Shown here piece after piece: positions 12,340 to 21,652 of a stretch of 64,000 nucleotides of DNA. A program made the translations under genes and the position numbers. Origin of the DNA: Massilia sp. WG5 (GTDB lineage Bacteria > Pseudomonadota > Gammaproteobacteria > Burkholderiales > Burkholderiaceae_D); assembly GCF_001412595.2 (NCBI RefSeq), contig NZ_CP012640.2:4278001-4342000 (forward strand), read 5' to 3'. Position 1 is the first letter of the stretch; each line of letters opens with the position of its first letter. The notes beneath the pieces were generated by a model. It was not told the DNA's origin. It saw nothing but the letters and a program-made list of their open reading frames with translations, and did not search any database.

Positions 12340-12353
12340 ACACGAATTCGTGT
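12340..12353 (+). promoter_or_regulatory. Palindromic candidate operator upstream of the chemoreceptor
   Basis: Perfect 14-bp palindrome ACACGAATTCGTGT, 48 bp before the ATG at 12402 and next to the AT-rich TATATTTCC. It could be a regulator site overlapping the promoter; no regulator is identified. Confidence 0.35.
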
Positions 12354-12401
12354 ATATTTCCAGGTGGAAATTCTTTGAATTACTCAATTCCCAACACTGA
12401 A

Positions 12402-14093
12402 ATGAGACTCTCCGACCTGAAAATTGCCACCCGCCTGCACCTCGGCTTTGGCGTGGTGCTGGCCCTCCTGATCTGGCTGGTGAGCCAGTCCTACTTCAAT
12501 TTCGCGCGTCTGGGCGACGCCAATGGCATGAACCTCCACACCTACCAGGTGCTGGGCGAGGTCGACGCCGCCCTGGCCGCCCTGGTGGATACCGAGACCG
12601 GCGAGCGCGGCTTCGCCCTGACCGGCAAGGACGCCTCGCTCGAGCCCTATAAGGCCGGCAAGGAAGCATTCCGCCAGCATCTGGAAGCCGCGCGCAAGCT
12701 GACCGCGGACAACCCGCGCCAGCAGGAGCGCCTGCAGAAACTTGGCGCGGAACAGCAGAAGTGGCTCGACAGCGCCATCGAACCGACCATCCAGCTGCGC
12801 CGTAGCGCGCAGGACGCCGACATGGCCGCGGTCGTGGCCGCCGAGCAGGAGGGTAAAGGCAAGCAGGGCATGGATACGATGCGCAAGCTGGTGGCCGACA
12901 TCAAGGCCGAGGAATCCGGCCTGATGGAAGAGCGCTCGCAGGCCGCCGCAGCGCTGTCGGCGACCATGTCGCGCACCCTGATCGGCGGCGGTTTGATCGC
13001 TGTCGTGCTGGGCGTGGCGGTCGCGATCTGGCTGGCGCGCAACATCACGGCGCCGCTCGGCTACGCGGTGCGCATTGCCAGGCAGGTCGCCGAGGGCGAC
13101 CTGACCGCGCGCGTCGACGTGCGCTCGAAGGACGAGACCGGTCAACTGATGACCGCGCTCAAGGAGATGAATACCTCGCTGCTGGACATCGTGACCCGCG
13201 TGCGCGCCGGCACCGACACCATCGCCACCGCCTCCACCGAGATCAATGCCGGTAACCAGGACCTCTCTTCGCGCACCGAGCAGCAGGCCGGTTCGCTGGA
13301 AGAGACCGCGTCCTCGATGGAAGAGCTGACCTCGACCGTGAAGCAGAATGCCGACAATGCGCGCCAGGCCAACCAGCTGGCGGCGACGGCGTCCGAGAAC
13401 GCCGTGCGCGGCGGCGAGGTGGTGGCCCGGGTGGTCAGCACGATGGGCTCGATCAACGAGTCGGCCCGCCGTATTGCGGACATCATCGGCGTGATCGACG
13501 GCATCGCCTTCCAGACCAACATCCTGGCGCTGAACGCGGCCGTCGAAGCGGCCCGCGCGGGCGAGCAGGGCCGCGGCTTCGCGGTGGTGGCCGGGGAGGT
13601 GCGCAACCTGGCCCAGCGTTCCGCCGCGGCCGCCAAGGAAATCAAGGACCTGATCGGCGATTCGGTCGAGAAGGTCGAGACCGGCTCGCGCCTGGTCGAC
13701 CAGGCCGGCGCCACGATGGAAGAGGTGGTCGGCAGCGTCAAGCGCGTGTCCGACATCATCAGCGAGATCGCCGCCGCCAGCGACGAGCAGCGCGCCGGCA
13801 TCGAGCAGGTGAACCAGGCAATCACCCAGATGGACCAGGTGACCCAGCAGAATGCGGCGCTGGTGGAGCAAGCGGCTGCGGCCGCCGAGGCGATGCAGGA
13901 CCAGGCGGCCGGGCTGGCCGGGCTGGTGGGCACCTTCCGTACCGGCGTCGAAGGGCAGCAGGCTGCCGCGCCGGCCCGTTTGGCCCGTCCGGCCAGCGCC
14001 TCGCGCGCGGTGACGCCGGTGCGTGCGGCGCGGCCGGTTTCGCGTTCGAAAGCGGCGGCGATGGCGGCCGGAGATGAGTGGGAGAACTTCTAG
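12402..14093 (+). CDS. Methyl-accepting chemotaxis protein (CHASE3-type sensor)
   Basis: A 563-aa inner-membrane chemoreceptor. It has a transmembrane segment at ~12-32, a periplasmic helical sensor of CHASE3 type ([14 protein letters not shown] is characteristic), a second transmembrane segment at ~188-210, HAMP (~212-265) and a long cytoplasmic signalling coiled coil whose tip contains [20 protein letters not shown]. Methylation helices flank the tip. The last residues, DEWENF, match the xWxxF tether that recruits CheR and CheB. I preferred ATG 12402 ([11 protein letters not shown]) over a TTG at 12375. It stands alone between two terminators, with no che genes nearby, so it feeds a chemotaxis system encoded elsewhere. 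The ligand is unknown. Confidence 0.95.
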   Translation: MRLSDLKIATRLHLGFGVVLALLIWLVSQSYFNFARLGDANGMNLHTYQVLGEVDAALAALVDTETGERGFALTGKDASLEPYKAGKEAFRQHLEAARKLTADNPRQQERLQKLGAEQQKWLDSAIEPTIQLRRSAQDADMAAVVAAEQEGKGKQGMDTMRKLVADIKAEESGLMEERSQAAAALSATMSRTLIGGGLIAVVLGVAVAIWLARNITAPLGYAVRIARQVAEGDLTARVDVRSKDETGQLMTALKEMNTSLLDIVTRVRAGTDTIATASTEINAGNQDLSSRTEQQAGSLEETASSMEELTSTVKQNADNARQANQLAATASENAVRGGEVVARVVSTMGSINESARRIADIIGVIDGIAFQTNILALNAAVEAARAGEQGRGFAVVAGEVRNLAQRSAAAAKEIKDLIGDSVEKVETGSRLVDQAGATMEEVVGSVKRVSDIISEIAAASDEQRAGIEQVNQAITQMDQVTQQNAALVEQAAAAAEAMQDQAAGLAGLVGTFRTGVEGQQAAAPARLARPASASRAVTPVRAARPVSRSKAAAMAAGDEWENF

Positions 14094-14143
14094 ATCAACA
14101 TGGTCGAGAAGCTTTGCCGATGAATGAGCTCGGCTGCGAAATA

Positions 14144-14173
14144 AAAAACCGCGAAGCGATTCGCGGTTTTTTT
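14144..14173 (+). terminator. Terminator after the chemoreceptor gene
   Basis: AAAAACCGCGAA, loop GCGA, TTCGCGGTTTTT, followed by more Ts. The A-run before it makes it usable on both strands. Confidence 0.85.
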
Positions 14174-14261
14174 ATGCTCAAGACCTGTCATTGCTTGCGC
14201 ATGCAATTTGCCGACACGATACAATCCCAGGCCTACTCATCGGCTTTTTTAAATCTAGAGC

Positions 14262-14906
14262 ATGTTCAACCAACTTCACGCTTGGCTGGATCGGCGGCAT
14301 CCGCTGCCGGCACGTTTTGAAGCCAGTCCGCCGGCTGATACGCTGGGGCAGAACTGGCTCACGTTCCTGAGTATCGAAGAAGAAATTCCTTTCCACAAAA
14401 TTGCAGTGGCGGGTTGGAAAAGCATTTCCGAGACTGCCGATGCTACCAAGCGGTATCTGGCAGGCGTACGTCACACCTTGGGTGGCACGCTCGAGATAGA
14501 AGATAAGGACGACAAGGCCGCAGTCTTGTTGCACAACGGCCCGCCGCCTCTGAATGCCTTGCCGATCTACCTGGTATCTCTTCGTTTGGCGGGACACCAC
14601 GAACGCGTGGTTTATGTGGGAAAAACAAAGGCAGCTTCCCGCTTCGGCGGCGGACACGCCGTGGCGATCAAACTACTCGATCCGAAATACAGGGATTACG
14701 AAAAGATCGTTTATCGTTGTTCCGTGACAATCTCTACGAATGAATGGATATTACTGGAATGGATTAATCCGGCATCGACGGGAGAAAAAATGCTCGACGA
14801 TGTGGAATCCCAGTTGATCTATAATTCCAGCCCATCTTTAATACGCAGAAGAAAAAAAGAAGTTGCGCTAAAAAGCCAACTGTCATTCACATCCAGAATG
14901 CGATAG
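14262..14906 (+). CDS. GIY-YIG-like nuclease-domain protein, reading frame broken near its end
   Basis: A 214-aa ORF. Residues ~100-195 show the spacing of a GIY-YIG nuclease: PIYLVSL (GIY position), VVYVGKT (YIG position), the Arg and His of RFGGGH, and the metal-ligand Glu of VESQLIY. The Asn that normally follows is better placed in the -1 frame. From about 14825 that frame reads PIFNTQKKKR and stays open to a stop at 15013, right before a terminator, while this ORF ends in a basic tail at 14906. So one base seems to be missing near 14825. Residues 1-95 match nothing I know. GC is clearly lower than in its neighbours, suggesting transfer. It could be a repair, restriction or mobile-element nuclease. 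Confidence 0.6.
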   Translation: MFNQLHAWLDRRHPLPARFEASPPADTLGQNWLTFLSIEEEIPFHKIAVAGWKSISETADATKRYLAGVRHTLGGTLEIEDKDDKAAVLLHNGPPPLNALPIYLVSLRLAGHHERVVYVGKTKAASRFGGGHAVAIKLLDPKYRDYEKIVYRCSVTISTNEWILLEWINPASTGEKMLDDVESQLIYNSSPSLIRRRKKEVALKSQLSFTSRMR

Positions 14907-15013
14907 ACGCTGCGGGTTTCTTACACGATCATATAATTGAGGAAAATACTCCGCCGGAGAGCCCGCTGTTCAAGTCGATCCGTGGTGTTCCGATGGCTGC
15001 CACGGGCCGTTAA
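14825..15013 (+). pseudogene. Out-of-frame C-terminal continuation of the GIY-YIG-like gene
   Basis: The -1 frame is open for 62 codons after a TAA at 14822-14824. It reads FQPIFNTQKKKRSCAKKPTV and later AIDAAGFLHDHIIEENTPPE, ending at TAA 15011-15013, 43 bp before a terminator. It looks like genuine protein and supplies the Asn expected in GIY-YIG domains. Joining it after AAT at 14823-14825 gives a product of about 250 aa. The cause may be a real mutation or a sequencing error. Confidence 0.6.
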
Positions 15014-15053
15014 ACGAAGCTGATCAATCACACGGCAGGCTGTCGCCAGACGT

Positions 15054-15081
15054 AAAAAAACCGCGAATCCTTCGCGGTTTT
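15054..15081. terminator. Bidirectional terminator between the GIY-YIG-like gene and the antitoxin-like gene
   Basis: AAAACCGCGAA (15057-15067), loop TCC, TTCGCGGTTTT (15071-15081). Seven As at 15054-15060 give the stronger T-run on the minus strand. The stem is almost the same as that at 14144-14173. Confidence 0.8.
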
Positions 15082-15120
15082 CACGGCCGGTGCAATCAGT
15101 AGCGGCAACGGGTGAAATTT

Positions 15121-15327
15121 TTACTCCCGCCAGTCTTCCTGCAAGGCGCGGATCGCCGCCTCGCCATTGCGGATCGCCTTCACGCGGCGCACGATTTCGT
15201 TACGCCAGACTTCGTCGGCGTCCTGCTCCGCTTCGTCGCTATCGGTCAGCAGCAATTGCATGAGTTCATGCTTTTCCGATGCGGAAAGTTGCTGGATCTG
15301 TGCGGCCAGTTCGGCGACGGTGGACAT
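15121..15327 (-). CDS. Addiction-module antitoxin-like protein, no toxin partner
   Basis: A 68-aa acidic protein (MSTVAELAAQIQQLSASEKH...) with the pattern of the putative addiction-module component family (TIGR02574): a helical N-terminus with LSASEKHELMQLLL, then VWRNEIVRRVKAIRNGEAAI. In typical loci a RelE/ParE toxin gene follows directly. Here the stop is followed within 45 bp by a terminator, and no toxin ORF is present on this strand. It may be an orphan antitoxin left after toxin loss or may act with a toxin elsewhere. The family assignment is from pattern alone. Confidence 0.65.
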   Translation of the reverse strand: MSTVAELAAQIQQLSASEKHELMQLLLTDSDEAEQDADEVWRNEIVRRVKAIRNGEAAIRALQEDWRE

Positions 15328-15373
15328 CCTTTTACTCCTAGCAGGAAATTATGACCAGATAATAACTTGAAGT

Positions 15374-18300
15374 TTAATGCATGTCGACAGCCATCATATT
15401 ATCCGTTGGTTTCCTGTCGATCAGCTTGTTGTCGGGGTCGATCCCGGCGCGCGCCGGGCGGCCGTCGACCACCAGCGTGACCGTCTGGGCGGGGCGTTCG
15501 ACCAGGCGGCGCTCACGGGCCAGGGGATTGCCGTTCTCGTCGTCGGCGCCGAACTCGATCCAGTCCTTCAGCGGCACTTCGCGTTCTTCTCCCAGCTCGC
15601 CGGCGCGCACCTTGGCGGCGGTGGCCCGGATCGTCACTTCGTACTTGCCGTCCGGACGGCGGCGCGCGACGGCGCTGTCGACCCGGTTCCCGTACAGGAC
15701 GATGGAGTCGAACAGGTCGTCGATCAGGTAGGCCTTGTCCGGGGGCGCGATCGCGCGCAGCTTCCCGACCAGGGCAGCGACGGTCGGGTAGGGCGGCCCG
15801 CGGAAGGCATGCTCGGCGAGGAACTGGCGCAGCACGCCGTTCACGGCATCCTCGCCGAGCAGGTCCTGCAGCAGGTACATCGCCAGGCTGCCCTTGCGGT
15901 AGTGGATATAGGGCTGGTCCTCGTTCTCCGCCAGCGGCAGCTCCTTCCTGGTCTCCAGGGCGCGGCCCATCAGGTATTCCTCGAGGTCGTAGCGCAGGAA
16001 GCGCCGCATCTTGCTGGAGCCGACCGTGCGCTTCATCGTCATCAGCGCCGTGTACTCGGCCAGGCTTTCGGACAGCACGGTGGCGCCGCGGCTGTCGGCG
16101 CCGACCAGCTGGTGCGCCCACCATTGGTGCCCGACCTCGTGCGCCGTGACGTAGAAGGGGTAGTCGATGTCCTTGCGCGACTCCGGATCGACCTTGGCGA
16201 TGAAGCCGGCGCTCTCGGAAAACGCGATCACGCCCGGCGCCGCCTGCGCATAGCTGGCATAGCGCGGGAACTCGGCGATGCGCAGCTCGCGGTGCTGGTA
16301 GGGGCCGAACTGCTTCGAACCGTATTCGAGGGCGGCCTTGGCGCCGCCGATCATGCGGTCGACGTTGAAGTCGTGGCCCGGCTGGTAGTAGACGTCGATC
16401 GTCACGTCCTGCCAGCGGTCGTGCCGCACTTCATAGCGCGCCGACTGGAAGGTGGTGAAGTTCAGGATCGGCCTGTCCATCCGGTAGTGGAAGTAGTGGC
16501 GGCCCTTGGCCATCCATTCGCTGTCGAGGGTGCCGGGCGCCACCGCGATCTGGTCCAGCGAGGTGCTGACCACGGCGTCGAAGCGGATCCAGTCGGCGTC
16601 GCTGCCGAGGTAGTTGTTGGCGCGCGCGGCCTCGTCATCGCGCGCCGCCATGCGCTCCTTCGGCGCCAGGCCGTGGCGCTTGCGGTCGCGGTCGTCCTTC
16701 AGCTCGAAGCTGTGCTGGTAACCGACGTGGGGCAGGATGGCGTTGCTGAAGAAGGTGCCGTTGGCCACCACCGCCGTCTCGCGGCCCAGGCCGAGCACGC
16801 CGCCGGGGGCATCCTCGAGTTCGAATTCGAGGGCGATGCGCGCGCCCGGCGCGATCGGCGTCACCAAGGCATAGCGATAGAAGCCGCGTTGCGTGTCGGC
16901 CGCCAGCAGGCGCACCGCTTGCGAGAAGCGCGGACGCAGGGCCGGGCCGGGCTGCTGGGTCAGGAACAGCTCCGCGATCGGCGCGCCGCTGCGGTTCTCG
17001 AGCTGGTAGGCCCCCTTCACCTTCAGGGTGCGGCTGGCGGGCATGATGTCGACCCGCAGGTCGACGTTCGTGATGCGCGGCTGCGGCAGCTTCGCATAGC
17101 GGCGGTAGCGCAGTTCGTATTCGGCGTGCAGGCGGTCCCTGGTCCAGGCGGACTGGTAGGCGCCCAGGTGCTCGAGGTTGTACCAGAGCAGCAGCCCGCT
17201 GCCGGCGAACAGCAGCGCGCCCAGGCCGAAGGCGCCCAGTACGCCCGGCGTCAGGCGCTGGCGCGCGAGCTGCAGGCGGTCCCTGAAGCGGTCGGCCACG
17301 CCGCGCGGCCACAGCACCAGCGCGGCCGTCAGCAGCACCAGCGCGGCGCCGCCCCAGTACACCAGCAGCGCGCGCTGCAGCGCCAGGTAGTGGCCGAAGC
17401 CGTTCATCGCCGAATAGGTCACGTCCGGCAGCGCGCCGTACAGCAGCATCGGATGGTCCAGGCCGAGCGAGCCGAGGGTGATGCTGGCGATGTAGTAGAG
17501 CACCAGCACGAAGTAGCCGAGGTATTTGTGGTCGAGGATGGCCTGCACCGCGATCGCCAGCACCGCGATCAGCACATATTTGGGCAGCAGCACGCCGAAC
17601 AGCGTGAACAGGTACAGGCCCGGCTCCAGCGCCACATAGCCGCGGAACAGCTGGATCAGCATCCCGCACACCATCGCCACCAGCAGCAGCACGGCCTGCA
17701 GGCCGACCAGGGCCAGGGTCTTGGCGGCCAGCGGCAGCCAGCTCGGCACCGGCAGCGCGTCCAGCATCAGGGCCATGCGCGCTTCGCGCTCGCGCCAGAC
17801 CATCTCGCCGGCATAGAAGGTGGTGACGATCAGCAGGAACAGCGCGAACACGTCGCGGATCAGGTCCAGCACCATGTAGGTGACCGGATAGGTGGTGGTG
17901 CCGTAGATTGCGCCCAGGTCGAAGGAGCTGACCACCAGCACCAGCACGCCGGCCAGCGCGATCACGGCGAAGTAGATGTTCTTGACCGATTCTCGCAGGT
18001 CGAGCCAGGCCGACTTCAGGAGCAGCAGGCCGAGGTTGCGGGCGGCGAAGTCGGGTTCTTCGCGGGTGTCGGCGGCCGGCTGGGCGGCGGCCGCGGTTTC
18101 GCCCTCGCCGCGCGCGGCCGCGCGCCGGGTGGCGGCGGTGGACATGAAGCTGAAGCGCCAGTAGCCGAGCAGCAGCACCACCAGCGAGAAGGCCGACCAG
18201 ATCAGGCGGTTCGCCAGGTAGACGCCTTCGAACGGTACCAGGCGCGCATTGCGCTCGGCGACGGACCAGTATTCGGTCAGGCGGATCAGGGCGGTGGTGC

Positions 18301-18952
18301 CAAAGGGATCGATCAGCGCCGCCAGCGTCTTGTAGTCGAGGTCGCGCGCCAGCGAAGGCGCCACCAGGTAGCCGATCATCATCACCACGCCGGCCACGTA
18401 CACCGGCAGCATGCGCCGCGTGAGGGCGGCCAGCACGAAGAAGATGGCGCCGAAGATGAACAGGTTGGGCAGCAGGGTCAGGAAGTAGGGCGCCAGGTAG
18501 GCCAGGGCCTTGAATGGCCCGACGCGCGAGGGGTCGACCCCCGGCAGCAGCGCGCCCAGCAGGTTGCCCAGCACGATCGAGGAGTACACCACGGCCATCG
18601 TCGCCAGCGCGCCCAGGAAGCGCCCGAACACGTAGGCGTATTTCGGGATCGGCGCGCTGAAGAAGAAGTGATGGGTCTCGTATTCGAAATCCTGCTGCAC
18701 CGAGCGGCCCATCATGGCGGCCGCCACCACGATGCCGAAGCAGCCCAGGAAGGCGGCGGACAGCGCCACCTGGCGCGGGCCGTTGACCAGCACCCGGCCG
18801 CCGAAGGAGATCGTGATGTCCTTGAAGGCGCCGCCGGCGGCCGCCACCCAGAACATCGCCAGCGCCAGGAAGGAGAAAAAATAAATCCAGGTCGAGAGCA
18901 GCTTCAGGCGCTGCCGGGCTTCGAACAGCGCGATGGCGTAGAGCGCGCGCAT
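15374..18952 (-). CDS. ABC-2 type permease fused to an M1-family aminopeptidase
   Basis: A 1192-aa inner-membrane protein. Residues ~1-280 and ~340-600 are two ABC-2-like permease blocks with many hydrophobic segments (start [20 protein letters not shown]). After another transmembrane segment near 620 comes a soluble region with an M1 zinc-peptidase site: HEVGH (His938, Glu939, His942) and the third ligand in LSESLAEY (Glu962). The gap between HExxH and that Glu is 19 residues, one more than the usual M1 gap of 18, and the GxMEN motif is replaced by a GVIAFSE segment. Its ATG lies 4 bp after the stop of the ATPase gene. The peptidase should face the periplasm if an odd number of segments precedes it. 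Function and substrate are unknown. Confidence 0.9.
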   Translation of the reverse strand: MRALYAIALFEARQRLKLLSTWIYFFSFLALAMFWVAAAGGAFKDITISFGGRVLVNGPRQVALSAAFLGCFGIVVAAAMMGRSVQQDFEYETHHFFFSAPIPKYAYVFGRFLGALATMAVVYSSIVLGNLLGALLPGVDPSRVGPFKALAYLAPYFLTLLPNLFIFGAIFFVLAALTRRMLPVYVAGVVMMIGYLVAPSLARDLDYKTLAALIDPFGTTALIRLTEYWSVAERNARLVPFEGVYLANRLIWSAFSLVVLLLGYWRFSFMSTAATRRAAARGEGETAAAAQPAADTREEPDFAARNLGLLLLKSAWLDLRESVKNIYFAVIALAGVLVLVVSSFDLGAIYGTTTYPVTYMVLDLIRDVFALFLLIVTTFYAGEMVWREREARMALMLDALPVPSWLPLAAKTLALVGLQAVLLLVAMVCGMLIQLFRGYVALEPGLYLFTLFGVLLPKYVLIAVLAIAVQAILDHKYLGYFVLVLYYIASITLGSLGLDHPMLLYGALPDVTYSAMNGFGHYLALQRALLVYWGGAALVLLTAALVLWPRGVADRFRDRLQLARQRLTPGVLGAFGLGALLFAGSGLLLWYNLEHLGAYQSAWTRDRLHAEYELRYRRYAKLPQPRITNVDLRVDIMPASRTLKVKGAYQLENRSGAPIAELFLTQQPGPALRPRFSQAVRLLAADTQRGFYRYALVTPIAPGARIALEFELEDAPGGVLGLGRETAVVANGTFFSNAILPHVGYQHSFELKDDRDRKRHGLAPKERMAARDDEAARANNYLGSDADWIRFDAVVSTSLDQIAVAPGTLDSEWMAKGRHYFHYRMDRPILNFTTFQSARYEVRHDRWQDVTIDVYYQPGHDFNVDRMIGGAKAALEYGSKQFGPYQHRELRIAEFPRYASYAQAAPGVIAFSESAGFIAKVDPESRKDIDYPFYVTAHEVGHQWWAHQLVGADSRGATVLSESLAEYTALMTMKRTVGSSKMRRFLRYDLEEYLMGRALETRKELPLAENEDQPYIHYRKGSLAMYLLQDLLGEDAVNGVLRQFLAEHAFRGPPYPTVAALVGKLRAIAPPDKAYLIDDLFDSIVLYGNRVDSAVARRRPDGKYEVTIRATAAKVRAGELGEEREVPLKDWIEFGADDENGNPLARERRLVERPAQTVTLVVDGRPARAGIDPDNKLIDRKPTDNMMAVDMH

Positions 18953-18956
18953 GAAC

Positions 18957-19850
18957 TCAGCAGTTCCCCGCGGCCGCGTTGTGGCGGCCGGCGATGGTGG
19001 CGAAATAGACGTCTTCGAGGGTCGGGTGGATCGGCTCGAAGTCGTCGCCCGGATAGCGCTCGGCATACACGTGGATCATCGGGCGCCCGCTCAAGAGGCG
19101 GGTCGAGATGACCGTGTGGCGCTTCTGGAAGGCGACCAGCTCGGGCTTGCTGACGAAGCGCGCCCAGATCCGGCCTTCGATGCCTTCGATGAGCTTCGCC
19201 GGTTCGCCGCACAGCAGCACGTGGCCCTTGTTGATGATCGCCATATTGGCGCACAGGTCGGCGACGTCGGACACGATGTGGGTGGACAGGATCACGGTCT
19301 TGTCCTGGCCGATGTCGGACAGCAGGTTGTGGAAGCGCACCCGTTCCTGCGGGTCGAGGCCGGCGGTCGGCTCGTCGACGATGATCAGCTGCGGGTCGCC
19401 CAGCAGGGCCTGGGCGATGCCGAAGCGCTGCTTCATGCCGCCCGAGAAGGTGCCGAGGCGCTGGTCGCGCACCTCGAACAGATTGGTCTGTTGCAGGAGG
19501 CCGTCGACCACTTCGCGGCGCCGCGCACGGTTCGCCAGGCCCTTCAGCTGGGCGAAATGATCGAGTAATTCATAAGCGCTCACTTTCGGGTAGACCCCGA
19601 AATCCTGCGGCAGGTAGCCGAGCAGGCGGCGCACTTCATCCTTGTCGTCGAGGACATCGATATCGTCCAGGAACACGGAACCGGAATCGCATTCCTGCAG
19701 GGTCGCCAGGATCCGCATCAGGGTCGACTTGCCGGCGCCGTTCGGGCCGAGCAGGCCGAACATCCCGGGCGGAATGCTCAGCGTGACCCCGTCCAGCGCT
19801 ACCACGCCATTGGCGTAGGTCTTGGACAGGTTGCGGATTTCTAGTTCCAT
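18957..19850 (-). CDS. ABC transporter ATP-binding protein, partner of the permease-peptidase
   Basis: A 297-aa ATPase with Walker [10 protein letters not shown] (~35-43), signature FSGGMKQR, Walker [13 protein letters not shown] and the H-loop STH. The last ~80 residues form a C-terminal extension usual in ABC-2 exporter ATPases. ATG 19850 ([15 protein letters not shown]) is chosen; the frame upstream to 19925 lacks family similarity. The stop lies 4 bp before the permease-M1 start, so the two form an operon and presumably one complex at the inner membrane. Confidence 0.93.
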   Translation of the reverse strand: MELEIRNLSKTYANGVVALDGVTLSIPPGMFGLLGPNGAGKSTLMRILATLQECDSGSVFLDDIDVLDDKDEVRRLLGYLPQDFGVYPKVSAYELLDHFAQLKGLANRARRREVVDGLLQQTNLFEVRDQRLGTFSGGMKQRFGIAQALLGDPQLIIVDEPTAGLDPQERVRFHNLLSDIGQDKTVILSTHIVSDVADLCANMAIINKGHVLLCGEPAKLIEGIEGRIWARFVSKPELVAFQKRHTVISTRLLSGRPMIHVYAERYPGDDFEPIHPTLEDVYFATIAGRHNAAAGNC

Positions 19851-20063
19851 AGTGAGAATCTGCGTATTTTGACGACTATTGCATTGTATTAAAAATGTGC
19901 GGCAGAGGCAGCGCCCTTGCGACACACGGCAGTTTCACCGTCCCAGAGTGCAAAATTGAGGGACAGGGCGCAATGGAAACAGCGCTCCAGCATACGGCAG
20001 GGGAAAATTTCTGTCCACTTTGGCAACTTCCTCTTCCGGCCCGGATGGGGGCATAATGGACTC

Positions 20064-20492
20064 ATGGATACGATCATCGAGGACAAGATCCTGGCCGTCA
20101 CGCGTCAGGGCCGCACCCGCGCCGAGGCAACCGACTGGTTCCGCGTCGCCACCGGCCTGTACTACCTTGCCGGACTGATGACCAAGGAGGCGATCGACTT
20201 CGCCGTGGTCGACCGCGACTACAACCGCTTCATCTACCGCAGCATCGGCGGCGGCCACACCATCACCAGCGTCCTGCAGTTCATGAGCGGCGAGAAAGTG
20301 CTGCCGACCCTGCAGTCGGCGCGCTTCATGGCGGTGTTCGGCGCGACCTGCACCGAGGTGCCGGCGGACTCGATCCCGTTCCTGCTGGAGCTCAATCTGG
20401 GGGTGGCGAAGGACATCTCGAAGCTGGCGGTGGCCGGCCCGGTGCACGACTGGCTGCAGCGGCGGAAGGCTACGGACGGGCAGGGCATATAA
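20064..20492 (+). CDS. Conserved-looking protein of unknown function
   Basis: A 142-aa soluble-looking protein beginning [19 protein letters not shown] do not recognise a family. It has no signal peptide or clear transmembrane helix, an aromatic-rich middle ([15 protein letters not shown], then [11 protein letters not shown]) and a Gly-rich GGGHT. Codon use and GC match neighbouring housekeeping genes and the frame is free of rare codons, so it is very likely real. The TAA stop overlaps the -10 box of coq7. Its own promoter lies in the 213 bp shared with the divergent ABC ATPase gene. Confidence 0.75.
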   Translation: MDTIIEDKILAVTRQGRTRAEATDWFRVATGLYYLAGLMTKEAIDFAVVDRDYNRFIYRSIGGGHTITSVLQFMSGEKVLPTLQSARFMAVFGATCTEVPADSIPFLLELNLGVAKDISKLAVAGPVHDWLQRRKATDGQGI

Positions 20493-20493
20493 T
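20488..20493 (+). promoter_or_regulatory. Probable coq7 -10 box
   Basis: TATAAT preceded by GGCA, overlapping the stop codon of the upstream ORF and 36 bp before the coq7 ATG. No good -35 hexamer is visible. Confidence 0.45.
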
Positions 20494-20529
20494 GGCGCTT
20501 TCAAGCATGTCGACTATGCAATTCAAGCC

Positions 20530-21177
20530 ATGGATAATCTGACCCGTTCGATCAACCCTCTCGATAACCTGATCGCCGGCTTCGACCGCGCCCTGCGCGT
20601 GGTCGGCGGCGTCGCCAAGGCCTCGCGCCCGAATCCGGGCGCCACCGCCCACGACTGCGAACTGAATGCCCAGGAGGCGCGCCATAGCGCCGGCCTGATG
20701 CGCGTAAACCACGTCGGCGAAGTCTGCGCCCAGGCGCTGTACGACGCGCAGGCGCGCCATGCCGGCAGCGCGGCGATGCGCGCGCAGTTCGTGCAGGCCG
20801 GCCGCGAAGAGGAAGACCACCTGGCATGGACGGCCGAGCGCCTGTCCGAGCTGGGTTCCCAGCCCAGCCTCCTGAATCCGCTGTGGTATGCCGGCGCCTA
20901 TGCGCTGGGGACGGCGGCCGCGCGCATGGGCGACGCCCAGAGCCTGGGCTTCGTGGTCGAGACCGAGCGCCAGGTCGAGGCCCACCTGAACAGCCACCTC
21001 GACCAGCTGCCGCCGCAGGACAACAAGTCGCGCGCCATCGTCGACCAGATGCGCGTCGACGAGATCGAGCACGGCAGCAAGGCGCAGGCGATGGGCGCGG
21101 CCGAGATGCCGCTGCCGCTGCGCATGGCGATGCGGGCGATGGCCAAGGTGATGACCACCACCGCGTATTACATCTGA
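20530..21177 (+). CDS. coq7: 2-polyprenyl-3-methyl-6-methoxy-1,4-benzoquinone monooxygenase
   Basis: Di-iron hydroxylase of ubiquinone biosynthesis that adds the C6 hydroxyl group of the ring. The 215-aa product has the paired carboxylate/histidine ligands of the Coq7 four-helix bundle: Glu64 in RVNHVGE, EEEDH at 93-97, Glu146 in FVVETE, and DEIEH at 177-181. Length matches bacterial Coq7. It is convergent with the OsmC gene, with only 7 bp between stops. Confidence 0.95.
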   Translation: MDNLTRSINPLDNLIAGFDRALRVVGGVAKASRPNPGATAHDCELNAQEARHSAGLMRVNHVGEVCAQALYDAQARHAGSAAMRAQFVQAGREEEDHLAWTAERLSELGSQPSLLNPLWYAGAYALGTAAARMGDAQSLGFVVETERQVEAHLNSHLDQLPPQDNKSRAIVDQMRVDEIEHGSKAQAMGAAEMPLPLRMAMRAMAKVMTTTAYYI

Positions 21178-21184
21178 CGAGATC

Positions 21185-21607
21185 TCACGCTTCGATAATT
21201 TCGAACGAATGCGTGATCTCGGCGGTCTTGGCCAGCATGATCGACGCCGAGCAGTACTTGTCGTGCGACAGGTTGACGGCCCGCTCGACCGCCGCCGGCT
21301 TCAGGTTGCGGCCGCTGACGATGAAGTGGAAGTGGATCTTCGTGAAGACCTTCGGATCGGTGTCGGCGCGCTCGGCCTTCAGGGTGACGTCGCAGCCGCG
21401 CACGTCTTCGCGGCCGCGCTTCAGGATCAGCACCACGTCATAGGCGGTGCAGCCGCCGGTCCCCAGTAGCACCATTTCCATCGGACGCGGCGCCAGGTTG
21501 TGGCCGCCGCCCTCCGGCGCGCCATCCATGCTGACCATGTGGCCCGAGCCGGTTTCGGCCCGGAAGCTCATTCCGGACGGGCCGTTCCAGCTGACTTTGA
21601 CTTCCAT
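21185..21607 (-). CDS. OsmC family protein
   Basis: A 140-aa protein of the OsmC/Ohr fold. The two reactive cysteines expected for thiol peroxidases of this family are present, in GTGGCTAYDVV (~53) and HDKYCSAS (~118). It resembles the YhfA-type OsmC subgroup more than Ohr, so the substrate may not be organic hydroperoxide. Probably cytoplasmic, in redox or osmotic stress defence. Convergent with coq7 at 7 bp; the natB stop lies 45 bp upstream of its start. Confidence 0.9.
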   Translation of the reverse strand: MEVKVSWNGPSGMSFRAETGSGHMVSMDGAPEGGGHNLAPRPMEMVLLGTGGCTAYDVVLILKRGREDVRGCDVTLKAERADTDPKVFTKIHFHFIVSGRNLKPAAVERAVNLSHDKYCSASIMLAKTAEITHSFEIIEA

Positions 21608-21652
21608 CGAGTTCTCCGTGCGTGCGTTACGTAAAGGCGTCTATTCTACGGC

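Noticed and set aside
14820..14835. Programmed -1 frameshift in the GIY-YIG-type gene
   Set aside because: There is no X-XXY-YYZ slippery heptamer and no clear downstream stimulatory stem, so a lost base or sequencing error is more likely.
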